NCBI GenBank assembly: GCA_910585295.1
Contig: CAJUDE010000037.1
Location: 62,001-126,000 of the forward strand
Direction of reading: 5' to 3'
Source: an uncultured Lachnospiraceae bacterium
GTDB lineage: Bacteria > Bacillota > Clostridia > Lachnospirales > Lachnospiraceae
DNA: 64,000 bases
Part shown: one piece after another, positions 26,289 through 34,023 of the stretch
Layout of the letters: every line of letters begins with the position of its first letter
Position numbering within the stretch: position 1 is the first letter of the stretch
Notes under the pieces: model-generated
The model's input: the letters and a program-made list of their open reading frames with translations, nothing else
Told to the model about the DNA's origin: nothing
Database searches by the model: none
Translations under genes and position numbers: made by a program

Positions 26289-27398
26289 ATGGGTAAAACA
26301 ATTGAAGTATCTTATGGCGGCAAGCCATGTTATAATATAGAAATTCAGGAAAATTTCAGCCTTCTTCCAGAAAAATTGAAAGGCCTTGGATATGGAAAGA
26401 ACCGGGCGTGCATTATTACAGAAACTATTGTGGCAGATTTATACTTAAAAGAGGTGGAAGCACTGCTTTCTAAGGTATTTTCCTGCTGTACATCCTTTGT
26501 ATTTGAGGCTGGGGAAGCCAGTAAGAATACAGAGACTGTGGGGAAGGTTTATGGACACTTAATCCAGAATTCTTATGACCGCAAGGACGTTTTAATTGCA
26601 TTGGGCGGCGGGGTTGTGGGGGATTTAACCGGATTTACGGCTGCCACTTACCTTAGGGGAATTGATTTTGTGCAAATCCCAACCACATTGCTGGCGCAGA
26701 CGGACAGCAGCATTGGCGGAAAAACAGGCGTGGATTTTTGGCAATACAAGAATATGGTGGGCGCTTTTTATATGCCAAAACTGGTCTATCTCAATATCTC
26801 CACCTTAAAAACATTGCCCGAACGCCAATTTTCTTCTGGAATGGCTGAAATCATCAAACATGGCTATATCAAAGATAAAAATTATACAGATTATATCCGA
26901 ACCCACAGTGGGGAAATTATGGGGCAAATATATGGTATTTTGGAGGAGATGGTCTCTAGAAGCTGCCTAATTAAGCGGGATGTGGTGGAACGTGACCCGA
27001 AAGAGCAGGGGGAGCGGGCGCTTTTGAATTTTGGCCATACCATTGGCCATGCTATAGAGAAACTGTCTAATTTTACTTTATTCCATGGGGAATGCGTGGC
27101 GCTTGGCATGGTTGGCGCTGGCTATATTTCTTGCCAGAAAGGCAATATTACCCCAGGGCAGTTAGAGGAACTGGAACAGGTTTTAAAAAGCTATAAACTT
27201 CCAGTGACATTGAAAAAGTTCCCACATACGCCAGAAGAAATCTTTGCGGCAACCAAACTGGACAAAAAAATGGAGGCTGGTAAAATTAAGTTTATATTGC
27301 TGCAGGAATTTGGGGAGGCTTATACCACAAAGGAACTGGAAGAATCCGAAATTTTAGATGGAATTCGTTATATTATGGGGGTAAAGAAAGAGAAATAA
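26289..27398 (+). CDS. aroB: 3-dehydroquinate synthase
   Basis: AroB cyclises DAHP to 3-dehydroquinate, step two of the shikimate pathway, using NAD and a divalent metal. The 369-aa product has the NAD-binding GGGVVGDLTGFTAATYLRG near residue 100, PTTLLAQTDSSIGGKTGVD near 132, and metal-ligand segments NFGHTIGHAIE and FHGECVALGM. The start is ATG 26289 (GAAAGGAAAG upstream); the frame is open further 5' only through the structured repeat, which is not protein-like. It is the only shikimate gene in the window and interrupts the usual ylmH-lspA neighbourhood. Confidence 0.96.
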   Translation: MGKTIEVSYGGKPCYNIEIQENFSLLPEKLKGLGYGKNRACIITETIVADLYLKEVEALLSKVFSCCTSFVFEAGEASKNTETVGKVYGHLIQNSYDRKDVLIALGGGVVGDLTGFTAATYLRGIDFVQIPTTLLAQTDSSIGGKTGVDFWQYKNMVGAFYMPKLVYLNISTLKTLPERQFSSGMAEIIKHGYIKDKNYTDYIRTHSGEIMGQIYGILEEMVSRSCLIKRDVVERDPKEQGERALLNFGHTIGHAIEKLSNFTLFHGECVALGMVGAGYISCQKGNITPGQLEELEQVLKSYKLPVTLKKFPHTPEEIFAATKLDKKMEAGKIKFILLQEFGEAYTTKELEESEILDGIRYIMGVKKEK

Positions 27399-27416
27399 TG
27401 GGAGAGGGCATAGTTT

Positions 27417-27941
27417 ATGACAGCGAAACAACGAAATAACTGCATCCTCTATGGAGCCAGTGTGCTTCTTCTGCTGGTATTGGATCAGTTTACAAAATAT
27501 TTGGCTTCCACATATCTAGCAAACGGACATTCCATTGTGCTGATAGAAGGTGTATTCCAACTGCATTATCTAGAAAACCAGGGAGCAGCCTTTGGGATGC
27601 TGCAAGGTAAGAAATTGTGGTTTGTGGCAATCACTCTTATTATGCTGCTGCTTATGGTATTGGTTTATTTCCGTACCCCATTTGAAAAAAGATACCGCTG
27701 GTTCCGTATTATTTTAACACTTTTGACAGCAGGGGCGATAGGGAACCTGATTGACCGTCTGCGCCTAAATTATGTGGTAGATTTTTTCTATTTTGAACTA
27801 ATCAATTTTCCAATTTTTAATATTGCAGATATCTACGTAACGTTTGGGATGGCCCTTTTGTTTATTATGATCCTATTTTATTATAAAGACGAAGAGTTAG
27901 AGGTTCTTTGGCCATTTCAGAAAAAGGAAAGGGGAGAGTGA
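27417..27941 (+). CDS. lspA: Lipoprotein signal peptidase (signal peptidase II)
   Basis: LspA cleaves signal peptides of prolipoproteins after lipid attachment. The 174-aa protein has four membrane helices and the catalytic aspartate regions GNLIDRL and FNIADIYVTFG, with the first helix reading LDQFTKYLAS. It begins 18 nt after aroB and is 2 nt from rluD, an old and stable pairing in bacteria. Confidence 0.96.
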   Translation: MTAKQRNNCILYGASVLLLLVLDQFTKYLASTYLANGHSIVLIEGVFQLHYLENQGAAFGMLQGKKLWFVAITLIMLLLMVLVYFRTPFEKRYRWFRIILTLLTAGAIGNLIDRLRLNYVVDFFYFELINFPIFNIADIYVTFGMALLFIMILFYYKDEELEVLWPFQKKERGE

Positions 27942-27943
27942 AG

Positions 27944-28873
27944 ATGCAGGGAGAAATCCTGGAATTCCAGGTGACGCCTACGCAGGCCGGAGAGCGGTTA
28001 GACAAATTCCTTTCCGCAGCCTGCCCAGGCTATTCCCGGTCTTTTATCCAAAAACTGGCAAAAGAAGGGCGGGTGCTGGTAAATCAGAAAGAACAGAAAG
28101 TGAATTATAAAGTGAGTGGAAATGACCATGTGCAGGCCATTATCCCCCCTGTGAAAGAATTAGAAGTGCATCCAGAGCAAATCCCTCTGGATATTTTGTA
28201 TGAAGATGACAGCCTCTTAATTGTAAATAAGCCAAAAGGGATGGTAGTGCATCCCTCTGCAGGGCATGAATCTGGAACTTTAGTGAATGCCGTTTTGTAC
28301 CATTGCAAAGAAAGCTTGTCTGGCATCAATGGCATCATGCGGCCTGGCATTGTCCACCGCATTGACCGGGACACCACTGGAGCATTGGTGGTTTGTAAAA
28401 ATGACAATGCCCATCTAAAAATTGCAGAACAGATGAAAGCCCATTCTGTTACCCGGCGTTACTTTGGCATTGTAAAAGGGGTTGTCAAACAGGATATTGG
28501 CACAGTGGAAGGGGACATTGGCAGGCACCCCATTGACCGTAAAAAAATGGCGGTCAATGTCGCAAATGGGAAGCATGCCGTGACCCATTATAAAGTGCTT
28601 CAACGTTTTTCTGAACATACTTATGTAGAATTTGAGTTAGAGACAGGGCGTACACACCAAATCCGAGTCCATATGGCAAGCATTGGTCATCCCCTTCTGG
28701 GAGATGAGGTATATGGAAATGGGAAATCTCTGTGGAAGCTGCAGGGGCAAACCCTCCATGCGGCAACGATAGGGTTCATCCACCCTGCTACTGGGAATTA
28801 CCTTGAAGTTACAGCCCCTTTGCCAGAATATTTTGCATCTCTATTAAGCCAATTATCCCACAACAGAGCTTAA
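27944..28873 (+). CDS. rluD: RluD-type 23S rRNA pseudouridine synthase
   Basis: The product (309 aa from ATG 27944) has an N-terminal S4 domain (RLDKFLSAACPGYSRSFIQK) and the RluA-family catalytic motif HRIDRDTTGALVV with the catalytic aspartate, followed by TGRTHQIRVH. It likely modifies 23S rRNA helix 69 uridines, by homology to RluD. ATG 27944 has GGGGAG 8 nt upstream and lies 2 nt after the lspA stop; an upstream TTG is inside lspA and unsupported. Confidence 0.93.
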   Translation: MQGEILEFQVTPTQAGERLDKFLSAACPGYSRSFIQKLAKEGRVLVNQKEQKVNYKVSGNDHVQAIIPPVKELEVHPEQIPLDILYEDDSLLIVNKPKGMVVHPSAGHESGTLVNAVLYHCKESLSGINGIMRPGIVHRIDRDTTGALVVCKNDNAHLKIAEQMKAHSVTRRYFGIVKGVVKQDIGTVEGDIGRHPIDRKKMAVNVANGKHAVTHYKVLQRFSEHTYVEFELETGRTHQIRVHMASIGHPLLGDEVYGNGKSLWKLQGQTLHAATIGFIHPATGNYLEVTAPLPEYFASLLSQLSHNRA

Positions 28874-28981
28874 CGGGGCATGAAATTTGATTTTGGAGAG
28901 CTTCGGGGATTTGCCCCCTCGCAGCAGTCGCCAAATATCCGCATGGACACGGTTGCTTGGCTCATTTCTGGCGGGAATAAA
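28874..28981 (+). repeat. GC-rich structured intergenic repeat, copy 2
   Basis: This begins directly after the rluD stop with CGGGGCAT, as in copy 1, then skips the middle hairpins. It resumes at CCCTCGC with a 66-nt block (28916-28981) matching copy 1 at 55 of 66 positions. Both copies end GCGGGAATAAA. It is thus a shortened version of the element before aroB. The rest of the 314-nt gap to 29187 is AT-rich and holds a promoter and palindromes listed separately. Confidence 0.82.
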
Positions 28982-29002
28982 AATTTATAATTGTAAATTG
29001 TA

Positions 29003-29039
29003 TATACATTTTCAAACAATTATAGTATAATAATACTAT
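29003..29039 (+). promoter_or_regulatory. Promoter with overlapping palindrome before the cytidylate kinase-like gene
   Basis: TATACA at 29003-29008 and TATAAT at 29026-29031 are 17 nt apart. The -10 is embedded in a perfect inverted repeat, ATAGTAT / ATACTAT (29022-29028, 29033-29039), which could be an operator. The start site would be about 150 nt upstream of the gene, giving a long leader. Confidence 0.5.
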
Positions 29040-29110
29040 AATTTTAAACTAGTGTGCTGCCTATATTCTATCCAGCAAAAGCTTGCCTGAATATCATGTA
29101 GGCCGTATGC

Positions 29111-29137
29111 TTAAGTATACTTAATCAGGTTCAACCT
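29111..29137 (+). promoter_or_regulatory. Palindromes in the leader of the cytidylate kinase-like gene
   Basis: A perfect 14-base palindrome TTAAGTATACTTAA (29111-29124) is followed by AGGTTCAACCT (29127-29137), a 5-bp inverted repeat around a single C. They are adjacent and lie in the long leader between the promoter and ATG 29188. They are either protein-binding sites or RNA hairpins; I cannot tell which. Confidence 0.4.
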
Positions 29138-29187
29138 ATACAATTTGCATAACAAACGGACAGTAGAAGCAGAAAGGTGGTATATGT

Positions 29188-29823
29188 ATGGGAAAATTTG
29201 TAATTACAATAGGAAGGGAATTTGGCAGCGGCGGGCTGGATATAGGCCGAATGCTTTCTGAACAGTTAAAAGTGAAATGCTACGATAAAGAATTGCTTTC
29301 CATGGCTGCAAAAGAAAGTGGGCTTTGCCAGGAAATTTTTGAAAACCATGATGAGAAGCCAACCAGCAGTTTTCTCTATTCCCTGGTTATGGACACTTAT
29401 TCTGTCAGCGGCTATACTTCAGCGCCATTTCTGGATATGCCTTTAAACCATAAGGTTTTCCTGGCGCAATTTGAAGCCATTAAAAATCTTGCAAAAAAAG
29501 AATCCTGCATTATCGTTGGGCGCTGCGCAGACTATGCGTTAGCAGAGCATCCTAACTGCATTAATGTGTTTATCCATGCAGACATGGCATTTCGGATTGA
29601 CCACATCATGCAGACCTTTGGCTTATCAAAGGAAAAGGCTGCGGATATGATCCATAAAACAGATAAGAAACGCGCAAGTTATTATAATTACTATTCCAGC
29701 AAAAAATGGGGCGATTCCAGAAGCTACCATTTGGCTTTAGACAGCAGCCAGCTTGGGCTTCAAGGATGCAGTGAGATGATTTTAAATTATATAGAAATCC
29801 GAAAGAACAACAAAAAACATTAA
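29188..29823 (+). CDS. Cytidylate kinase-like family protein
   Basis: The 211-aa protein belongs to the cytidylate kinase-like family (P-loop nucleoside monophosphate kinase fold). The N-terminus is ITIGREFGSGGLDIGRML, a variant phosphate loop typical of this family and lacking the usual GKS/T. Later come CIIVGRCADYALAEHP near residue 108 and a basic lid-like segment, KTDKKRASYYNYYSSKKWGD. The real phosphate acceptor is not known. AGAAAGGTGG precedes the ATG. Its stop overlaps that of the opposing recombinase gene in the four bases TTAA. Confidence 0.88.
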   Translation: MGKFVITIGREFGSGGLDIGRMLSEQLKVKCYDKELLSMAAKESGLCQEIFENHDEKPTSSFLYSLVMDTYSVSGYTSAPFLDMPLNHKVFLAQFEAIKNLAKKESCIIVGRCADYALAEHPNCINVFIHADMAFRIDHIMQTFGLSKEKAADMIHKTDKKRASYYNYYSSKKWGDSRSYHLALDSSQLGLQGCSEMILNYIEIRKNNKKH

Positions 29824-30890
29824 TTGTCGGAATCTTCATGGAAAATACTTCCTGAAAATTTCCCCGCCAGTTTCCTACGGTCATCATCAATGGCAGCGTA
29901 GTGCTGGCGGGTGGTTTCTACGCTTTTATGGCCTAATGCGTCGGCAACTAAGTAAATATCCCCAGTTTCTTTATAAAGGTTCGTCCCATAAGTGCTGCGT
30001 AACTTATGTGGCGTAATTTTTTTATTAATATTTGCCGCGCCAGTATATTTCTTAACTAGTTTCTCAACAGAGCGGGTAGTGAGGCGGCTGTTTTTTAAGG
30101 ACAGGAACAATGCGTTTTCATGCTCGGCAGGGGTTTTTTCAGCCAACAGCGGGCGTTCCAGCTCTAAATAATCCAACAACGCCATGCTTACCTCATCGCC
30201 AAAATAAACCATAGATTCATTCCCGCCTTTGCGTACCACACGCATGCCCTGGTTCTTAAAGCTCACATCACCGACATCAAGCCCCACACATTCCGACACA
30301 CGGATCCCAGTCCCTAATAATAATGTAAGAATTGCCACATCCCTGTATTTTGTCTTCTGATGGGCTGCAAGTTGCCGTTCTGTAAGGGAGCTTCCCTTTT
30401 GGATTGTGGAAATTAATTCCGCGACCTCATCTTTATCCAGCCGAATAATATTTTCCTTGTGCTTTTTTGGGGTCTCAACCATAGAAGGGGCGTTCGTCTT
30501 AATAAATTCTTTTTTAAAATAGTAATTATACATCGTTCGTATTGCAGACAGCTTCCGGGATTTCCCTTTTTCCCCATTTGTGACCGCCTGCCCGCCTTGT
30601 TTCTCATAATAGGAGAGATACGCCAAGTATTCTTCAATATCTACAGGCGTCATTTCATCTAACACCTGCAATGGGATGTCATGCATCGGCATATCCTTAT
30701 AGATTGGGTTCTTTTCCTGGATAAATTCAAAAAACAGGCGTACATCATATCCATAAGACAGCCGTGTCCTGGATGATGTATTCCTTATATCAAGGTATCG
30801 GAAAAAATCAGCGCAAAAACTTGGGAGTTCTTTCATTAATGCTTGCAATTTCCGTTTATTTTCTAAATTAATTTTTTCAACATAGTCCAT
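29820..30890 (-). CDS. Tyrosine recombinase of the Xer type
   Basis: The 356-aa product is a tyrosine site-specific recombinase with an N-terminal SAM-like DNA-binding region (about residues 20-150) and a catalytic domain. Catalytic residues are visible: Arg in GTGIRVSECVGLD, His and Arg in TPHKLRSTYGTNL, His in LGHKSVETTRQHY with the nucleophile Tyr at its end. Length and layout resemble XerS, the single chromosome-dimer resolvase of streptococci, more than a phage integrase, and there are no phage genes nearby. I start at ATG 30890 with AAGGATAGG upstream; a promoter-like pair (TTGCCA at 30946-30941, TAGAAT at 30922-30917) lies just before it. Confidence 0.88.
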   Translation of the reverse strand: MDYVEKINLENKRKLQALMKELPSFCADFFRYLDIRNTSSRTRLSYGYDVRLFFEFIQEKNPIYKDMPMHDIPLQVLDEMTPVDIEEYLAYLSYYEKQGGQAVTNGEKGKSRKLSAIRTMYNYYFKKEFIKTNAPSMVETPKKHKENIIRLDKDEVAELISTIQKGSSLTERQLAAHQKTKYRDVAILTLLLGTGIRVSECVGLDVGDVSFKNQGMRVVRKGGNESMVYFGDEVSMALLDYLELERPLLAEKTPAEHENALFLSLKNSRLTTRSVEKLVKKYTGAANINKKITPHKLRSTYGTNLYKETGDIYLVADALGHKSVETTRQHYAAIDDDRRKLAGKFSGSIFHEDSDN

Positions 30891-31002
30891 GGGAAGTTTT
30901 CCTATCCTTATTCTTAATTCTATATGCTTAATATCTATTATGGCAAAATGCCTGTACGGCGCCATAGGTCCATAGGAACGGATAAACACTTGTTTTAATG
31001 GT

Positions 31003-31034
31003 TCAGTTCGCAAAATCAACATTTCGCGAACTGA
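31003..31034. repeat. Inverted repeat upstream of the Xer-type gene
   Basis: Perfect 9-bp arms TCAGTTCGC (31003-31011) and GCGAACTGA (31026-31034) are separated by a 14-nt AT-rich spacer. It lies between dtd and the recombinase. The spacer is too long for a canonical dif core of 6-8 nt. Confidence 0.6.
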
Positions 31035-31064
31035 TATGTTTTACTAACCCCCTTGTGCTGCCCT

Positions 31065-31514
31065 TTAACAGATCTCCTCAGAATCTAAAATAATGGTAAA
31101 TGGCCCATCGTTTAACAAAGAGACCTTCATATAGGCTCCAAAGAACCCTGTCTCCACAACAGGAATTAAACTCTGGCATTCTGAAATAATATATTGGTAC
31201 AGGCTTTCCGCAAGCTCTGGGCTTCCAGCCTTGGTAAAGGAAGGGCGGTTTCCCTTCTTGCAGTCAGCATATAAGGTAAATTGTGAAACTAATAATAATT
31301 CCCCAGAAACTTCCTGGAGCGATAAGTTCGTCTTGCCATTTTCATCTTCAAAAATACGCATATTGGCCAGTTTGCGTATCATTTTATCTGCAATTTCCCT
31401 ATTGTCCCCCTGCCCAATGCCAACTAAGACAAGGAACCCCTTTCCAATCTTGCCAATTATTTTCCCCTCTGCCTCAACCTGGGCATGGGTTACACGTTGG
31501 ATAATAAATCTCAT
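31065..31514 (-). CDS. dtd: D-aminoacyl-tRNA deacylase
   Basis: Dtd hydrolyses D-aminoacyl-tRNAs that escape proofreading. The 149-aa product starts MRFIIQRVTHAQVE and has the active-site blocks VSQFTLYADCKKGNRPSF and, near the end, the NDGPFTIILDSE strand. The start at 31514 is set by GGAGAGGGCAG immediately upstream; the longer frame has no family-like N-terminus. It has its own promoter at 31613-31585. Confidence 0.96.
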   Translation of the reverse strand: MRFIIQRVTHAQVEAEGKIIGKIGKGFLVLVGIGQGDNREIADKMIRKLANMRIFEDENGKTNLSLQEVSGELLLVSQFTLYADCKKGNRPSFTKAGSPELAESLYQYIISECQSLIPVVETGFFGAYMKVSLLNDGPFTIILDSEEIC

Positions 31515-31584
31515 CTGCCCTCTCCATTCTAACCGCGCCAACCAATAGGTTGCTATCATTTTCTGCCAAACAGCACACAGCCCT

Positions 31585-31613
31585 ATTATAAACTAAGAGC
31601 CTAAAAAAAACAA
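31585..31613 (-). promoter_or_regulatory. Promoter of dtd
   Basis: On the - strand TTGTTT (31613-31608) and TATAAT (31590-31585) are separated by 17 nt. The site sits between the inverted repeat at 31651-31783 and dtd. Confidence 0.6.
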
Positions 31614-31650
31614 TTAAAATATGGTTTGAATTTCCCTATTTTACAATTCG

Positions 31651-31783
31651 TAGTGCCAAAAGTTTTCCAACATATTGTGATGGAACGACATTGCACGTAA
31701 AAGCGCTATGGAACACTAGCTTTCCAGATGCTTTTTATGCAAGATGCCTATGCTGCCAAAGGAAGCAAAGCCTTTTGGCACTA
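31651..31783. repeat. 133-nt imperfect inverted repeat between dtd and the yneA-like gene
   Basis: The ends are a perfect 12-bp inverted repeat, TAGTGCCAAAAG (31651-31662) and CTTTTGGCACTA (31772-31783). The centre also pairs: TTGCACGTAAAAGCG matches the reverse of ATGCTTTTTATGCAA with few mismatches, around an AACACTAG loop. There is no coding frame across it. It lies just past the yneA-like gene, so it could be a terminator-like RNA, a structured RNA or a small non-autonomous element. Confidence 0.7.
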
Positions 31784-31822
31784 TACTATCAGCTATTATA
31801 AAAAATAGGAACATTCAAAAAA

Positions 31823-32161
31823 TTATGGATAATATGGCACAATCAAAAACTTCCCCGCATGTATGTTATCATCTCCCAGCCCGTTCAACGCTTTAATTTC
31901 CTTTACATAGTCTTGGATACTTTGATACTCTTCTGTAATATGTTCAGAAGCAATGCTCCACAAACTGTCCCCAGGCTGGATTTCAATGCTGGTGTATGAC
32001 TTTGGCGGGCTATTAGGTTCCGCCCCCTTATGCTTCTGCCCACTAGCCTGGATCAGGCATATTCCAATCAAGGAGCAGACAATGAAAAGGAACATGGCCA
32101 GAGCTAAAATTAATAGTTGCGGGTAATATTTCCCCAATACTTCTTCTTTTGCATATTTCAT
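31823..32161 (-). CDS. YneA-like LysM protein, SOS-linked cell division suppressor candidate
   Basis: The 112-aa protein has an N-terminal cytoplasmic tail, one membrane helix (LLILALAMFLFIVCSLIGI, about residues 17-35), a short linker and a C-terminal LysM domain (IQPGDSLWSIASEH ... GKFLIVP). This is the layout of YneA, which blocks septation during the SOS response in Bacillus and is likewise divergent from lexA. ATG 32161 is chosen because GGAGG sits 7 nt upstream. LexA-box-like sequences lie in the shared promoter region. The suppressor role is inferred from architecture and position. Confidence 0.85.
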   Translation of the reverse strand: MKYAKEEVLGKYYPQLLILALAMFLFIVCSLIGICLIQASGQKHKGAEPNSPPKSYTSIEIQPGDSLWSIASEHITEEYQSIQDYVKEIKALNGLGDDNIHAGKFLIVPYYP

Positions 32162-32178
32162 AATCCATCCTCCAGATA

Positions 32179-32265
32179 CGAACATTTATTCCGAACATTT
32201 GTTTACAATATGGATTATAAATTAAGAACATACATTTGTCAAGAAAATTTGCGAACAAAGTTTCG
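32179..32265. promoter_or_regulatory. Cluster of LexA-box-like sites in the yneA-lexA gap
   Basis: Compared with the Firmicute SOS box (GAACN4GTTC type), the best sites are CGAACATTTGTTT at 32192-32204, CGAACAAAGTTTCG at 32252-32265 and GAACATACATTTGTC at 32226-32240. A half-site-like CGAACATTTATTCCG is at 32179-32193. The 32252 site is just upstream of the lexA -35, and the 32192 site lies close to the yneA-like start, consistent with LexA control of both genes. Confidence 0.7.
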
Positions 32266-32275
32266 GAATATGTGT

Positions 32276-32304
32276 TTGAACTTTTGAAAAATTTATGTTA
32301 TGAT
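32276..32304 (+). promoter_or_regulatory. Promoter of lexA
   Basis: TTGAAC at 32276-32281 and TATGAT at 32299-32304 are separated by 17 nt. The leader that follows contains a short GGCAG/CTGCC hairpin before the ribosome site. LexA-like boxes lie directly upstream. Confidence 0.65.
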
Positions 32305-32382
32305 AAATACAGAAAAATAATTGCTTACTGGCAGGTCAAGCCGCTGCCTGATAGATAATTGCAGTTTCAGGAGGAATCACGT

Positions 32383-33000
32383 ATGGCATATGGAAAAATA
32401 AGCGACAAGCAGAAAGAAATTTTGGAATATATTAAGAGTGAAATTTTAAACCGCGGCTATCCCCCTGCAGTGCGGGATATTTGCGAGGCAGTGCATTTGA
32501 AGTCCACTTCTTCGGTGCATTCCCATTTAGAAACATTGGAAAAAAATGGATACATACGCAGGGACCCTACAAAACCAAGGGCTATTGAAATTATTGACGA
32601 TACATTTAATTTAGTCCGGCGTGAAGTGGTGAACGTCCCGCTCCTCGGCCGCGTTGCGGCTGGGCAGCCGTTGCTGGCAGTGGAAAATATTGAGTCCTAT
32701 TTCCCTGTCCCTGCAGAGTATATCCCAAAGGGCGAATCCTTTATGCTTAAGGTAACAGGGGAAAGTATGGTGAATGCTGGTATTTTTGATGGGGATAATA
32801 TCTTAGTCCAATGCCAGCCTACCGCTGAAAATGGGGATATGGTCGTTGCATTGGTGGATGACTCTGCCACAGTCAAGACATTCTACAAAGAAGATGGGCA
32901 TTATCGGCTTCAGCCAGAGAACGACTCAATGGACCCAATTATTGTGGAAGAATGCACGGTCCTTGGGAAAGTTTTTGGCGTGTTCCGTATTTTTGAATAA
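32383..33000 (+). CDS. lexA: SOS response repressor LexA
   Basis: LexA represses DNA-damage genes and self-cleaves when RecA filaments form. The 205-aa product has the N-terminal winged helix (REVRDICEA-type segment AVRDICEAVHLKSTSSVHSH) and a C-terminal S24 peptidase domain. Cleavage site Ala93-Gly94 lies in RVAAGQP, catalytic Ser128 in GESMVNAG, and Lys165 in SATVKTF. AGGAGG is 8 nt before ATG 32383; a TTG upstream at 32359 is unsupported. It is divergent from the yneA-like gene and converges on rsfS through a hairpin. Confidence 0.97.
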   Translation: MAYGKISDKQKEILEYIKSEILNRGYPPAVRDICEAVHLKSTSSVHSHLETLEKNGYIRRDPTKPRAIEIIDDTFNLVRREVVNVPLLGRVAAGQPLLAVENIESYFPVPAEYIPKGESFMLKVTGESMVNAGIFDGDNILVQCQPTAENGDMVVALVDDSATVKTFYKEDGHYRLQPENDSMDPIIVEECTVLGKVFGVFRIFE

Positions 33001-33043
33001 ATTAACGCTTTCGCGTGACAAGGCATTTCCTATAGAATGAAAT

Positions 33044-33065
33044 AGAGGCGCATATTTGCGCCTCT
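33044..33065. terminator. Bidirectional hairpin between lexA and rsfS
   Basis: Perfect 9-bp arms AGAGGCGCA (33044-33052) and TGCGCCTCT (33057-33065) with a TATT loop lie between the convergent genes. T-runs are short on both sides, so efficiency is uncertain. Confidence 0.6.
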
Positions 33066-33080
33066 TAGGAGATATTAATA

Positions 33081-33431
33081 TTATAATTCTTCTACAGATA
33101 ATTTCTTGCCATCTGTCCAAATGCGTTCCAGGTCATAGAACAGGCGGTCCTCTTTTGAGAATACATGCACAATAATATCCCTGTAATCCATAAGCACCCA
33201 ACTGGAGCTGCGGGTCCCTTCAATCTGTTTCGGGGTATGCCCCTGTTTGCCCAGCTCCTCTTCCACCGCATCCACCATTGCCTGGATCTGGTTGGAATTT
33301 GCACCTGTTGCAATTACAAAATAATCAGCGATTGGGGAGATCTCACTAATTTCAATCACACGGATCTCTTCCGCTTTTTTATCACTTAACGCATGGCAGG
33401 CAATCTTAGCCATTTCCCTGGAAATATCCAT
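33081..33431 (-). CDS. rsfS: Ribosomal silencing factor RsfS
   Basis: RsfS binds L14 on the large subunit and prevents subunit joining in starvation. The 116-aa product has the family blocks DKKAEEIRVIEIS, ADYFVIATGANSNQIQAMVD and SSSWVLMDYRDIIVHVF. It is the last gene of the long - strand block nadD-yqeK-rsfS, an order typical of Firmicutes. Confidence 0.96.
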   Translation of the reverse strand: MDISREMAKIACHALSDKKAEEIRVIEISEISPIADYFVIATGANSNQIQAMVDAVEEELGKQGHTPKQIEGTRSSSWVLMDYRDIIVHVFSKEDRLFYDLERIWTDGKKLSVEEL

Positions 33432-33456
33432 ATTGTACCCTCCTTTTCCGTAAAAT

Positions 33457-34023
33457 TTAAAGTTCGTTTTTAAAATAATGGTAAGTCCTAAGTGTCAGCG
33501 GGTCAATCTCGCCGCCCTTTCGTTTGAGGTACTCCAATGTGTCAGAAAGGATTTTCAGCATAGCTTTATCTAAATCTTCAAAGGCGATTTTCCGTACCTC
33601 TTCTAAATTTGGCGCCTTGCATCTGTTTGGCTCAATATAATCTGCAATATATATAATCTTATCTAGTGCGTTCATCCCTGGCTCGCCAGTGGTATGCACT
33701 TGTATCGCATGAAGGATTTCCCCGTCTTCCACTTTATAACGTTTTTTTGCAAAATATGCGCCTAATTTCGCATGGAGTAAAAATGGGCTGCGCTTCTCAG
33801 AAATGGAAATAGGGATATTATGCTTTTTACATAATTTTAATTTGTCATGGTTTGAAATACATTTGGCACAGTCATGCAGCAACCCCGCATACATGGCTTG
33901 CCCTAAATTGCACTGATGGGCCATTGCCAACGACGCGGCTGTATACATTACCCCAATGGTATGGGCATACCGTTCTTTATCCAATTCCTTTTTCAGCTTT
34001 TTCTCTATCTCTGCCCTTTTCAT
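33457..34023 (-). CDS. yqeK: YqeK family HD-domain phosphohydrolase
   Basis: YqeK-type HD proteins hydrolyse Ap4A to ADP in Firmicutes. The 188-aa product shows the metal motif as ERYAHTIGV early on, then LLHDCAKCIS, HAKLGAYFAKK, and IIYIADYIEP. I start at ATG 34023 with GGGAGG 9 nt upstream; this overlaps nadD by 47 nt. It is followed by rsfS. Confidence 0.93.
   Translation of the reverse strand: MKRAEIEKKLKKELDKERYAHTIGVMYTAASLAMAHQCNLGQAMYAGLLHDCAKCISNHDKLKLCKKHNIPISISEKRSPFLLHAKLGAYFAKKRYKVEDGEILHAIQVHTTGEPGMNALDKIIYIADYIEPNRCKAPNLEEVRKIAFEDLDKAMLKILSDTLEYLKRKGGEIDPLTLRTYHYFKNEL

Noticed and set aside
31003..31034. dif site next to the Xer-type gene
   Set aside because: The spacer between arms is 14 nt, too long for a Xer core site; kept only as an inverted repeat.
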